Assembly: GCF_903913935.1 (NCBI RefSeq)
Contig: NZ_CAIWNH010000402.1
Span: 1-32,397, forward strand
DNA length: 32,397 nucleotides
Direction of reading: 5' to 3'
Source: an uncultured Mucilaginibacter sp.
Lineage (GTDB): Bacteria; Bacteroidota; Bacteroidia; Sphingobacteriales; Sphingobacteriaceae
In this document: positions 24,167 to 32,003 of the stretch, piece after piece
Position numbering within the stretch: the first letter of the stretch is position 1
Layout of the letters: every line of letters begins with the position of its first letter
Notes under the pieces: model-generated
Told to the model about the DNA's origin: nothing
The model's input: the letters and a program-made list of their open reading frames with translations, nothing else
Databases searched by the model: none
Made by a program: the position numbers and the translations under genes

Positions 24167-25225
24167 ATGAATTTAAAATTAACGAATCCTTTTACAATAT
24201 CCTTCAGATTTGAATTGTGCGTCTTTTTATCTGTCTTCGTTTTTTTTGCAGGAACTGGCTGTAAAAAAAGCAGTAACCCCGTGCCAAAAAAAGCGGCGGA
24301 TGTTTATGTTTCGGGATATATAACAGCGTTAAATAACAATAACGTTGCTGCTTATTGGAAAAATGGTGTAATTACAGTGATTGGTGATAGCACTGTATTT
24401 TCTATCGCAACCGGAATCGCGCTTAATGGTCAGGATGTTTATGTGTCCGGAGCTGCAATTTCAGCAACCGGTAATTTTATTGCTACGGTCTGGAAGAACG
24501 GTGTTCCCACGAAACTCACAAATGGCGCCGAAAGTGCGGAGGCTACAGCTGTTACGATAAACGGGAGTGATATTTATGTGGCGGGATATGCCACTAACAA
24601 CGTTGGGGTAATTTCAGCAGCTTATTGGAAAAACAACATGCCTGTTTATCTCACCGGCACGGTTGCACAAGCGATTACGATAAATGGCGGGGACGTTTAT
24701 GCTGCTGGAAGCTCGACACATTTAAACGGGGTTACGGGGGGCTATGTGAATTTGACAACCTATTGGAAAAACGGAGTTGCGACAATTTTACCCAATCCGT
24801 TACCGGGGTTTATCAATGGCTTTGCAGATGGTATAGCTGTTTCGGGTAATGACGTATATATGGTTGGTTATGACGACCAGGGTGAATATTGGAAAAATGG
24901 CACGGCAATGCCGCTCACAGGCGGACAGGGGGCTAATCCATGGGCCATCGCTTTAAGTGGCAACGATGTTTACATTGCTGGCCAGGTTAATAATGCAAAT
25001 AATTTTTTTGTTGCAACGCTATGGAAAAATGGGACAGCCGCCCCACTATCAGACGGGACATCAAATGCAGTAGCGTTTTCAATCACAATAAATGGAAGTG
25101 ATGTTTATACAGCTGGCTATACATCCAAGGGGAATAAGCCTATTCCTACTTACTGGCAAAACAGCAGACCGGTATCGTTTAAATATATTGGGTCATTAAC
25201 CGGAATAGCAGTTGTACAACAGTGA
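24167..25225 (+). CDS. WKNG-repeat lipoprotein 3, predicted seven-bladed beta-propeller
   Basis: A 352-residue predicted lipoprotein with hydrophobic segment CVFLSVFVFFAGTGC and lipidated Cys32, then a short linker (KKSSNPVPKKAA). Seven repeats of about 40-48 residues follow (DVYVSGYITA...AAYWKNGV and so on). The seventh is degenerate (YWQNSR) and one has WKNN. The chain starts at a DVYVSG strand and ends with LTGIAVVQQ, the strand needed to close the first blade. It lies 101 bases after gene 2 in the same direction, and 23 bases before a secreted-protein gene with which it is probably cotranscribed. Function is unknown; the repeats carry no recognisable catalytic motif. Confidence 0.85.
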   Translation: MNLKLTNPFTISFRFELCVFLSVFVFFAGTGCKKSSNPVPKKAADVYVSGYITALNNNNVAAYWKNGVITVIGDSTVFSIATGIALNGQDVYVSGAAISATGNFIATVWKNGVPTKLTNGAESAEATAVTINGSDIYVAGYATNNVGVISAAYWKNNMPVYLTGTVAQAITINGGDVYAAGSSTHLNGVTGGYVNLTTYWKNGVATILPNPLPGFINGFADGIAVSGNDVYMVGYDDQGEYWKNGTAMPLTGGQGANPWAIALSGNDVYIAGQVNNANNFFVATLWKNGTAAPLSDGTSNAVAFSITINGSDVYTAGYTSKGNKPIPTYWQNSRPVSFKYIGSLTGIAVVQQ

Positions 25226-25248
25226 TTTTGAAAAATTGTCAAACGTAA

Positions 25249-25974
25249 ATGAAAATTGTTTTTATCTTTTTAACCATTCTGTTTTTTGGTTTTGTGACAA
25301 GCACCTTTGCGCAGCGAAATAATAAAGTAATCCAATTTGACATTTCCCCTGTTTTGAACGCAAACCCTATAACTACATTTGTAGACAACAGCTTAATCGG
25401 CTGGACGATCGGCATTGACGGCGGAGGGCAGGCTGATGGTTATTGCACAAAATCCGCGGCATTGTTTAACAAACAAGACACCGCACATGCGCTCCCCGAT
25501 GACGCGCTGTTCTCTGCAAATCATTTCCATCCCGCAATACAACTCCATTATTCAAGCGAATATAGCACTGACAACCAGGCGTGCAGCATCGCGGGCATTG
25601 GTGCCGCCCAATTTTCGGTTCCAAAGGCAAAATACAAAGCCATTTTCCTGGCGCTGACAAGTGCCGAAGGCGCGTCGTTCCTGAAAATTACGCTGATTTA
25701 TACAGATGGCGGCGTAGTTAAAAATATCCTGTTGCCCGATTATTACCAGGACATACTACCAGGCGATCAAAACGTTTGTTACCTGGCGCATAACCTGGCT
25801 AAATGGGGACCAGACAACCAAATGACCGAGAAAGATCATCATAATATCGACCTGCTTAAATTAATCCCTGATCACAATAGGAAGCTTACCGGGATAAAGA
25901 TCAGCAAAGGAAAAAAAGGTTACCTGGTTTTTTGGGCAGCGTCAGGGGAGAAGGAAGAAATCGATAGACCATAG
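25249..25974 (+). CDS. Secreted protein of unknown function next to the WKNG cluster
   Basis: A 241-residue protein with a clear signal peptide (VFIFLTILFFGFVTSTFAQ, cleavage after about residue 21). The mature part looks all-beta: FDISPVLNANPITTF, GWTIGIDGGGQADGYCT, FSVPKAKYKAIFLALTSA, FLKITLIYTDGG and IKISKGKKGYLVFWAAS. The pattern recalls carbohydrate-binding jelly rolls, but I recognise no family, so this is only a fold guess. It has three cysteines, in two of which a disulfide is possible. The 23-base spacing from WKNG gene 3 suggests one transcript and perhaps a joint envelope role. Confidence 0.7.
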   Translation: MKIVFIFLTILFFGFVTSTFAQRNNKVIQFDISPVLNANPITTFVDNSLIGWTIGIDGGGQADGYCTKSAALFNKQDTAHALPDDALFSANHFHPAIQLHYSSEYSTDNQACSIAGIGAAQFSVPKAKYKAIFLALTSAEGASFLKITLIYTDGGVVKNILLPDYYQDILPGDQNVCYLAHNLAKWGPDNQMTEKDHHNIDLLKLIPDHNRKLTGIKISKGKKGYLVFWAASGEKEEIDRP

Positions 25975-25994
25975 TCCATGGATGTTTTTCAACC

Positions 25995-26039
25995 CAATCA
26001 ACTTAATCCAACTCAATCACCCCAATCAACTCTATCAAC
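25995..26039. repeat. CAATCAACT-type simple repeat
   Basis: Degenerate copies of caatcaact / caatcacc follow one another (caatcaacttaatccaact, caatcacc, ccaatcaactctatcaacc). They lie between the convergent secreted-protein and transglutaminase genes and abut the latter's CAG/CAA-repeat 3' end. Confidence 0.6.
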
Positions 26040-27014
26040 CTACTGCTGCTGTTGTTGCTGCTGTTGCATGATCTCCATATAGCGTTGATAACTGTTTTTA
26101 GGCGTTTCAGAAATGATGCTGGTGATATGGGCTTCGTTGATCTGGATCTCGGAATTACTTAATACATTTTCATCGTCTACTGATACTGCAACCTCCAGCT
26201 TATGGTTTGATGACCCTTTGTATACTCCTTTAACCGGCGAACAATCTGAAAAATTACGGCCAACGGCCAGGCGTACATGCGTTTCATTGGCAATGCAGTT
26301 ATTGGTGGGGTCGATACCCAGCCAGCCATAGTCCGGGATATAGGCTTCGGCCCAGGCGTGGGTAGCACCAATACCCCGTAAACCTGTACTTTTGCTGGTG
26401 CAGATATAGCCACTTACGTAACGGGCAGGGATATGCACCATGCGCAGCATTTCCATCAGGATGTGCGCAAAATCCTGGCATACGCCGGCTTTTAACTTCC
26501 AAATTTCGTCCAGCGTGGTATCAACGGTAGTTACGCCTTTTATATATTCAAAGTTTTGATAAACATACTCGCAAAAGCGTAATACTACCTGGTAGGGTGC
26601 GTATTCGTTTAGTTTCTCGTGGTCAACAATTGCACGCAATTCATCAAGCCCGACAAAATATTCCTGTTTTAAAAAATCAATATACGGTACTACAAATTGC
26701 AACCGTTTCAGGTCTTCCCATTGCTGGTCGGGGAAAATATCGTTAACCGGCAGTTCGCGGTGTTTGGTTGCCACCCATATTTTTGCATTGATGACCAGCG
26801 CCATATGTGGTTCGCTGTAAGTAAAACTGCCCACTTCGTTGCCATAATAATCAATATGCGTATCCACGTGCGGGTTGCCGGTGATGGTAATTTCCTGTTT
26901 GATCACTTCCTGGTATGCGTCCTTAATCGGAAACAGGATGATCTGGTTGGCACTGTCGCGTACAGGGCTTTCGTAAATATAGCGGGTAATATGCTGGATC
27001 TCAAATTCGGGCAT
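26040..27014 (-). CDS. Transglutaminase-like cysteine protease family protein
   Basis: A 324-residue cytoplasmic protein with an N-terminal beta-domain (about 1-85, FEIQHITRYIYESPVRDSAN) and a transglutaminase-like catalytic core. The catalytic Cys is in KAGVCQDFAHILMEMLR (about 180), His in ATHAWAEAYI (about 220) and Asp in GIDPTNN (about 238). Homologues cluster with circularly permuted ATP-grasp and alpha-E proteins, as here, and are thought to hydrolyse or transfer amide bonds in peptides made by that system. The C-terminus ends in eight consecutive glutamines, encoded by a CAG/CAA microsatellite, which is unlikely to be part of the fold. Confidence 0.92.
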   Translation of the reverse strand: MPEFEIQHITRYIYESPVRDSANQIILFPIKDAYQEVIKQEITITGNPHVDTHIDYYGNEVGSFTYSEPHMALVINAKIWVATKHRELPVNDIFPDQQWEDLKRLQFVVPYIDFLKQEYFVGLDELRAIVDHEKLNEYAPYQVVLRFCEYVYQNFEYIKGVTTVDTTLDEIWKLKAGVCQDFAHILMEMLRMVHIPARYVSGYICTSKSTGLRGIGATHAWAEAYIPDYGWLGIDPTNNCIANETHVRLAVGRNFSDCSPVKGVYKGSSNHKLEVAVSVDDENVLSNSEIQINEAHITSIISETPKNSYQRYMEIMQQQQQQQQ

Positions 27015-27024
27015 TTCTGTAGGT

Positions 27025-27048
27025 GTGAATTAGTGAATTAGTGAATTG
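27025..27048. repeat. Tandem GTGAATTA octamer
   Basis: Three consecutive octamers: gtgaatta, gtgaatta, gtgaattg, starting 10 bases upstream of the transglutaminase start codon. A second local duplication (gatttcaccgattg, twice) follows around 27058-27092. Confidence 0.7.
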
Positions 27049-27129
27049 TTTATTACGGATTTCACCGATTGTTTTTTGATTTCACCGATTGGTTCGTCTT
27101 TCTGACTTTTCTGACTTTCCGGATTTTCC

Positions 27130-28065
27130 CTATGAATTTGCAAAGTAATGTTCGTTTAAAGAATTTCCTATTCCATAAAGTTCTTTCCTTATCTGCGTTA
27201 AAAACAGGTGCAGGCCTTCTTCCTCAATGGTGCGTACCGAGCTGTATTTGATGCGGCTTTGCAGGCGGCCTATCTGGAACGACATTTCGCGGTAATCCTC
27301 CAGGTTGCTATCGTCTTTCAGCCTGTCAAAATAACGCTGGATATTGTTTACCGAATAGATCACTGATCGCGGAAAATCATTATTTAAAACCACTTGTTCC
27401 AAAATGTTCGAGGATTCAAAGCCTTCACGGTATGTTTTAAGATATAGTTCATAACCGCCTAAAGATTGCAGCAGGTGTTTCCAGTAACTGGTGTCAGTCA
27501 GCAGGTCGGGATTGTCATCAATAGAGCCAAATTTTGTATCGAGGATGTCCACGGATTGAATCGCCCGTTCCAAATATTTGCCAATATTCATAAAGCTGCG
27601 GCCCTCGCCGCGTTCCATGGTGATCTCAGCGGTGCCATAGTAAAGCATTACCTGTTTGATCAATACATCCAGCGTTCCTATAGGGTCCTCGCGTTGTAAG
27701 GCCCGCTCCAGCCGTGTTTCTTTCACCGTATGGTAATACTCGTTTAAACATTGCCAGAGATCTTTCGGGATATGCTCTTGTACACCCCTTGCATTTTCGC
27801 GGGCAAGAGTGATGATATTTACAATAGAATTAGGATTGTCCTTGCCGATCACCATATATTTCAACACGGCACGGCTGTTGTTTTCCAGTTTTTCAGTCTC
27901 TTCCTCGCCCGATCCTGCGAAGATCCGGATCACCGGCTCCCAGGTAAACTCCTGCATTGCATCCTGCGATGAGGCATAATTAATTTTGAGCATACGCAAC
28001 ATACCGTCGCTACGCTCAATGTAACGGCTTAACCAATAAAAACTTGCAGCTACTCTACTTAACAT
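27130..28065 (-). CDS. Alpha-E domain protein (DUF403)
   Basis: A 311-residue all-helical protein of the alpha-E family. The N-terminus MLSRVAASFYWLSRYIERSD is the family signature, with GEGRSFMNIGKYLERAIQSVDIL (about 155) and FPRSVIYSVNNIQRYF. These proteins always neighbour circularly permuted ATP-grasp enzymes, as here, and comparative genomics predicts an auxiliary role in their peptide-ligase reaction. No catalytic residues are known. It is the middle gene of three on the minus strand, with gaps of 115-117 bases that hold repeats, so the trio may be one operon. Confidence 0.93.
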   Translation of the reverse strand: MLSRVAASFYWLSRYIERSDGMLRMLKINYASSQDAMQEFTWEPVIRIFAGSGEEETEKLENNSRAVLKYMVIGKDNPNSIVNIITLARENARGVQEHIPKDLWQCLNEYYHTVKETRLERALQREDPIGTLDVLIKQVMLYYGTAEITMERGEGRSFMNIGKYLERAIQSVDILDTKFGSIDDNPDLLTDTSYWKHLLQSLGGYELYLKTYREGFESSNILEQVVLNNDFPRSVIYSVNNIQRYFDRLKDDSNLEDYREMSFQIGRLQSRIKYSSVRTIEEEGLHLFLTQIRKELYGIGNSLNEHYFANS

Positions 28066-28076
28066 TATTTTTTTAT

Positions 28077-28106
28077 TTCGGATTTCGGATTTTCGATGTC
28101 GGATTT
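28077..28106. repeat. CGGATTTCGGATTTTCGA-type repeat between ATP-grasp and alpha-E genes
   Basis: ttcggatttcggattttcga followed by tgtcggattt: four near-copies of ttcggat in tandem. Similar units in the opposite direction (cgacttccgaaatcc) occur at 20936-20950 and 21826-21840. The rest of the gap (28107-28182) is pyrimidine-rich without a gene. Confidence 0.6.
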
Positions 28107-28182
28107 GACTCTCATCACTTCACAATTCGATATTCAACATTCATTATTTTAAAAAACCTTTTGGCTTTCACCTTTCACCTTC

Positions 28183-29631
28183 CTAGGCCAGCACCCACGT
28201 ATCCTTACTGCCGCCGCCCTGCGAACTATTTACCACCAGCGAACCTTCTTTCAATGCCACGCGGGTTAAGCCGCCAGGCACGATCTCGATCCCCGAAGGG
28301 CCGTACAAGGCATAGGGCCTAAGGTCGACACGGCGAGGCTTTAGTTCGCCCTGCATATAACATGGCGCGGCTGAAAGGCTGATAGTTGGCTGCGCGATAA
28401 AATTGCGCGGGTCTTTCAAAACTTCCAGTTTATAATCTTCAATCTCCTTTTCGGTGGCAGCATGGCCCATCAGCATCCCATACCCGCCGCTGCCATTGGT
28501 TTTTTTGATCACCATGTTATTGATGTTTTTAAACACCAGCGCCCTTTCGTCCGGGTTGCCCAGCTGGTGGGTGGGTACGTTTTTCAGGATCGGTTCTTCA
28601 TTCAGGTAATAACGGATCATATCCGGCACGTATACATAAACTGCTTTATCATCGGCTACTCCGGTTCCTATCGCGTTAACAATGGCCACATTCCCTTTGC
28701 GGTATGCGCCCATCAGCCCTGCTACACCCAGCATACTGCCGGGGTTAAATACCAGTGGATCAAGATATTCATCATCCACCCGGCGATAGATCACATCAAC
28801 TTGTTGCAGGCCGGTGGTAGTTTTCATATAAACCTTATGGTTGTTCACCACAAGGTCGCGGCCCTCAACCAATTCAACGCCCATCAGGCGGGCAAGGGTG
28901 GTGTGCTCAAAATAGGCTGAATTATATATACCCGGCGTTAACAGTACAATGGTTGGGTTGTTGATCTGCCGCGGCGACAAAGCCAGCAAGTTTTTATATA
29001 AAATGGATGGATACCCGGTTACGCTTCGAACACCGCATTTAGGCAGCAGATCGGGGAAGAGGCGTTTGGTGATCTCCCGGTTCTCCAGCATATAACTTAC
29101 ACCCGAAGGGGTGCGCAGGTTATCCTCCAAAACATAAAACGTACCGTCGTGATCGCGGATCAGGTCGATACCCGAAATGTGAACATAAATATCATAGGGC
29201 ACCTGTAGCTGGTACATTTCGCGCAGGAAATGCGGGCAGGAATAAATAATGTCTATCGGTACAATGCCATCCTTAATAATGAACTGGTTGTTATAAACAT
29301 CCTTTAAAAAAAGGTTGAGCGCGGTAAGGCGTTGTTTAATACCTTTCTCCACAAAGGCCCATTCATCTCCGGTAATGATGCGGGGGATGATATCAAACGG
29401 AAAGATCTTTTCGATCCCCTCACCGCTGTTATAAACGGTAAAGGTAATGCCCTGGCTCATGAACAGCCGCTTGGCTAACTCTTCCTTTTTGTTAAGGTCA
29501 TCTGCCGATTCTCCCGAAATGTACTCAATAACCTTGCGGTAATGATCGCGCACGAGGGCATTTTGGCCATACATTTCGTCCCACACCCCGCTAATGGGGC
29601 TGTATTTGTCAAAATAAGCTGATTCCTGCAT
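28183..29631 (-). CDS. Circularly permuted type 2 ATP-grasp protein
   Basis: A 482-residue enzyme of the circularly permuted ATP-grasp group (DUF404/DUF407), predicted to form amide bonds between amino acids using ATP. Typical stretches are MYGQNALVRDHYRKVIEYI, IDLIRDHDGTFYVLEDNLRTPSGVSYMLENR (about 170-200), VLLTPGIYNSAYFEHTTLAR, IGTGVADDKAVYVYVPDMI and KKTNGSGGYGMLMG, then DLRPYAL and GGLTRVALKEGSLVVNSSQGGGSKDTWVL at the end. It is the first gene of the ATP-grasp/alpha-E/transglutaminase set. The product of such systems is not established. Confidence 0.94.
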   Translation of the reverse strand: MQESAYFDKYSPISGVWDEMYGQNALVRDHYRKVIEYISGESADDLNKKEELAKRLFMSQGITFTVYNSGEGIEKIFPFDIIPRIITGDEWAFVEKGIKQRLTALNLFLKDVYNNQFIIKDGIVPIDIIYSCPHFLREMYQLQVPYDIYVHISGIDLIRDHDGTFYVLEDNLRTPSGVSYMLENREITKRLFPDLLPKCGVRSVTGYPSILYKNLLALSPRQINNPTIVLLTPGIYNSAYFEHTTLARLMGVELVEGRDLVVNNHKVYMKTTTGLQQVDVIYRRVDDEYLDPLVFNPGSMLGVAGLMGAYRKGNVAIVNAIGTGVADDKAVYVYVPDMIRYYLNEEPILKNVPTHQLGNPDERALVFKNINNMVIKKTNGSGGYGMLMGHAATEKEIEDYKLEVLKDPRNFIAQPTISLSAAPCYMQGELKPRRVDLRPYALYGPSGIEIVPGGLTRVALKEGSLVVNSSQGGGSKDTWVLA

Positions 29632-30080
29632 AAATAATTGTATAAAATAAACCAGTTACTTTTAAAAATCGTAATTTATGAAGTGTTTTTGTATAAAAAC
29701 GAATAAATTGCTAAAAAAATTAATAAATTTTTAATTTTAATTGCAAATTAAGATAAATATTATAAATATTTCGATAAAAGATAATGTTTTGGGTAGAGAT
29801 TAACGATCAAGGATTGATGATTGTCAATAAAAAAACTTTAAAATTGGTAAAAAATTTGTGTTTGTCGTTTTTTGGCTCCGATATACAATTGTTTATCAGT
29901 ATGATCGCCATTTTTTGAATTCCTTGCATCCCCATCCCTCAAAAAAGCACGCCTGCTATTTATAATGTTTCCGAAGATCTTTCATAAGTCTGTCATATTT
30001 AAAAGTCAACCGGGTTTACTAAATTAATTGTTATACTTTTACGGCGTCACAACAGTAAAACTATAAAAAGAGAAAGAAAT
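29632..30080. other. AT-rich divergent promoter region
   Basis: 449 bases, strongly A/T-rich, with no gene. The left half should hold the promoter of the minus-strand ATP-grasp operon and the right half that of the reductase gene. A near-match TACTTTTA lies around 30033-30040, and a purine-rich aaagagaaag just before the ATG at 30081 may serve as a weak ribosome binding site. Confidence 0.45.
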
Positions 30081-31169
30081 ATGGAAGCCTACAAATTATT
30101 CACCCCGACAAAAGTGGGGAGTATAGCAGTAAAAAACCGCATAGTAATGTCGCCTATGACCAGGTGCCGCGCAATTGGCAATGTGCCAAATGACCTGATG
30201 GCCGAATACTATGGCCAGCGCGCCGGTGCCGGCCTGATCGTTACCGAAGGTACATCACCTTCGCCTAATGGTTTGGGTTATGCCCGCATCCCCGGTATTT
30301 TTAGTAAAGAACAGGTTGAAGGATGGAAAAAAGTAACCTCGGCTGTGCATGCCAAAGGCGGAAAGATCGTTATCCAGTTTATGCACTCAGGCCGTATCGG
30401 TCACCCGGCAAATTTGCCAGAAGGAGCAGTATTGCTTGGTCCCTCAGCTGTAAAAGCTGCCGGCAAGATGTGGACCGACAGCCTGCAAATGCAGGATATG
30501 GGTACCCCAAAAGCTATGACTGCCGAAGAACTGGTATCAACCAAAGCCGAATTTGTTGCCGCTGCAAAAAACGCTATCGAAGCAGGTTTTGACGGTGTTG
30601 AACTGCATGGCGCAAACGGGTACTTGTTAGAGCAATTCCTGTCGCCGTTTAGCAACGTACGCGAAGATAATTATGGTGGCAGCATCGAAAACCGGGCCCG
30701 TTTTGTGATAGAAGTGGCTACAGAAGTGGCCGCCGCTATCGGTGCAGATAAAACCGGCATCCGTTTATCGCCTTACGGCGTGGCCAGTGATATGCCGCAT
30801 TACCCTGAGATCGACGCGACTTACCAGTACCTGGCAAGGCAGCTAAACAACATTGGCATCGCCTATATCCACGTGGTCGACCACTCCGCAATGGGTGCGC
30901 CTGCGGTGCCTTTGGCTATCAAACAAACTATCCGCCATACTTTTACCAATACTGTTATCCTGGCTGGTGGCTATGATCTTGCACACGCTGAAGCCGACTT
31001 GCAAAGCGGTTTGGGTGATATGATAGGGTTTGGTCGTCCTTTTATCAATAACCCGGATTTGGTTGAACGTTTTGAAGGTGATAAACCATTGTCTGCTGAT
31101 TTAAAAATGGATTTGTTTTATGCTGCGGATGAAAAGGGGTACACTGATTACCCGGTATACAGTGATTAA
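30081..31169 (+). CDS. Old Yellow Enzyme family alkene reductase
   Basis: A 362-residue FMN-dependent, NAD(P)H-using ene-reductase of the NemA/OYE type. It is a TIM barrel starting KVGSIAVKNRIVMSPMTRCRA. The substrate-binding pair and catalytic Tyr lie in ELHGANGYLLEQFLSPFSN (H and N about 176-179, Tyr about 181). The flavin-phosphate region is VILAGGYD and IGFGRPFINNPDLVERF. It probably reduces electrophilic alkenes, quinones or nitro compounds. It is monocistronic, with an upstream purine-rich site and a downstream hairpin terminator. No MarR/TetR regulator is adjacent. Confidence 0.94.
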   Translation: MEAYKLFTPTKVGSIAVKNRIVMSPMTRCRAIGNVPNDLMAEYYGQRAGAGLIVTEGTSPSPNGLGYARIPGIFSKEQVEGWKKVTSAVHAKGGKIVIQFMHSGRIGHPANLPEGAVLLGPSAVKAAGKMWTDSLQMQDMGTPKAMTAEELVSTKAEFVAAAKNAIEAGFDGVELHGANGYLLEQFLSPFSNVREDNYGGSIENRARFVIEVATEVAAAIGADKTGIRLSPYGVASDMPHYPEIDATYQYLARQLNNIGIAYIHVVDHSAMGAPAVPLAIKQTIRHTFTNTVILAGGYDLAHAEADLQSGLGDMIGFGRPFINNPDLVERFEGDKPLSADLKMDLFYAADEKGYTDYPVYSD

Positions 31170-31190
31170 ATAGTTTTTATTGAAATATTG

Positions 31191-31221
31191 AAAGGGTTAG
31201 CTGATAGGCTGGCCCTTTTTT
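31191..31221 (+). terminator. Rho-independent terminator after the ene-reductase
   Basis: aaagggttagc (31191-31201) pairs with gctggcccttt (31208-31218) using two G-U pairs, with a 6-base loop, and runs into a T tract. It lies 22 bases after the stop codon. Confidence 0.85.
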
Positions 31222-31225
31222 GTTA

Positions 31226-31323
31226 CCCGCTTGATTGCCACAGGGTCTGTTCCCTTGGGTATGGCCTTCGCTTCTGAATCTGGCTTTGTTCGTTAACTCA
31301 AACAGGCCGAAGCCACAAGCGGG
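31226..31323. repeat. Inverted repeat in the gap before the VOC gene
   Basis: cccgcttg (31226-31233) is complementary to caagcggg (31316-31323). Inside the arms are further partial matches (ggccttcg against cgaagcc; ctgttccc against gggacag). The element is G/C-richer than the surrounding spacer. It may be a decayed mobile-element end or a structured RNA; no coding capacity. Confidence 0.35.
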
Positions 31324-31470
31324 GGACAGGGCATAAATTTAAGATAAAGCTTGATAGGGTTGGCCTTGCCATACGCTAAAGCTCCAATCCGCAGTTAAAA
31401 GAAGGAATCCGGAGCAGTTTTTGAAAATTTAGTTAAATCGCTAAATTAGTCCTGCAAAACAACCGCTGGT

Positions 31471-31902
31471 ATGGAAGCTTCCCCCAGCATCCGCCTCACC
31501 GTCCCCTTCTTTATGGTAAAAGATATGGACGCATCCCTGCACTTTTATGTAAACCAGCTGGGGTTTACCCTCACTAACCAGTGGACGCCCCGCGGCAAAA
31601 TAGAATGGGGCTGGTTAACGCGGGAAGCGGTGTCGCTGATGTTGCAGGAGCCCCGTGACAAGGAGAAGTTTGATGCTGAAGGGCCAAAGGGGAAAGGTAT
31701 TTCTATCTGCTTCCAATGGGAAGACGCTCTTGCCCTGTACCACGAGTTTGCCGCAAAAGGTGTTAAGATAGAGGAACCGTTTGTTGGCAATAACATGTAG
31801 GTTGTTTGCTTTACTGATCCCGACGGTTACAAACTTGATTTTGAAAGCCCGAGAGATGTGTCTAAAGAAACGACATATTCAGACTGGGTGAAAATACGAT
31901 AG
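31471..31902 (+). pseudogene. VOC-superfamily (glyoxalase-like) gene with internal amber stop
   Basis: The frame from ATG 31471 encodes a VOC-fold domain (RLTVPFFMVKDMDASLHFYV, then WGWLTREAVSLMLQE, ISICFQWEDALALYHEF). It hits TAG at 31798-31800, right after FVGNNM. The same frame continues for 33 more codons as VVCFTDPDGYKLDFESPRD to a TAG at 31900-31902. Relatives usually have Trp at the stop position, so TGG to TAG is the likely change. The truncated product lacks the last strand and the Glu in DFESP, a usual metal ligand. The full frame would be 143 residues. It may be a recent nonsense mutation, a read-through site or a sequencing error. Confidence 0.82.
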
Positions 31903-31936
31903 GGTCAAACCTTATAAGCTGTTTTTTTCTTTCGGT

Positions 31937-31973
31937 ACTTCCCGACTTCACCGACTTTCGGACTTCCCGACTT
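31937..31973. repeat. ACTTCCCGACTT direct repeat
   Basis: acttcccgactt at 31937-31948 recurs exactly at 31962-31973, with ccgactttcgg between. It belongs to the same loose 'cgactt' family seen near rsgA. It lies just before the PfkB-type gene. Confidence 0.6.
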
Positions 31974-32003
31974 ATTCCTATCTTGCCCGATTATAAAAAA
32001 TGT

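Noticed and set aside
28462-28920. A 152-codon open frame on the plus strand
   Set aside because: It lies entirely antisense to the well-supported ATP-grasp gene and resembles no protein family.
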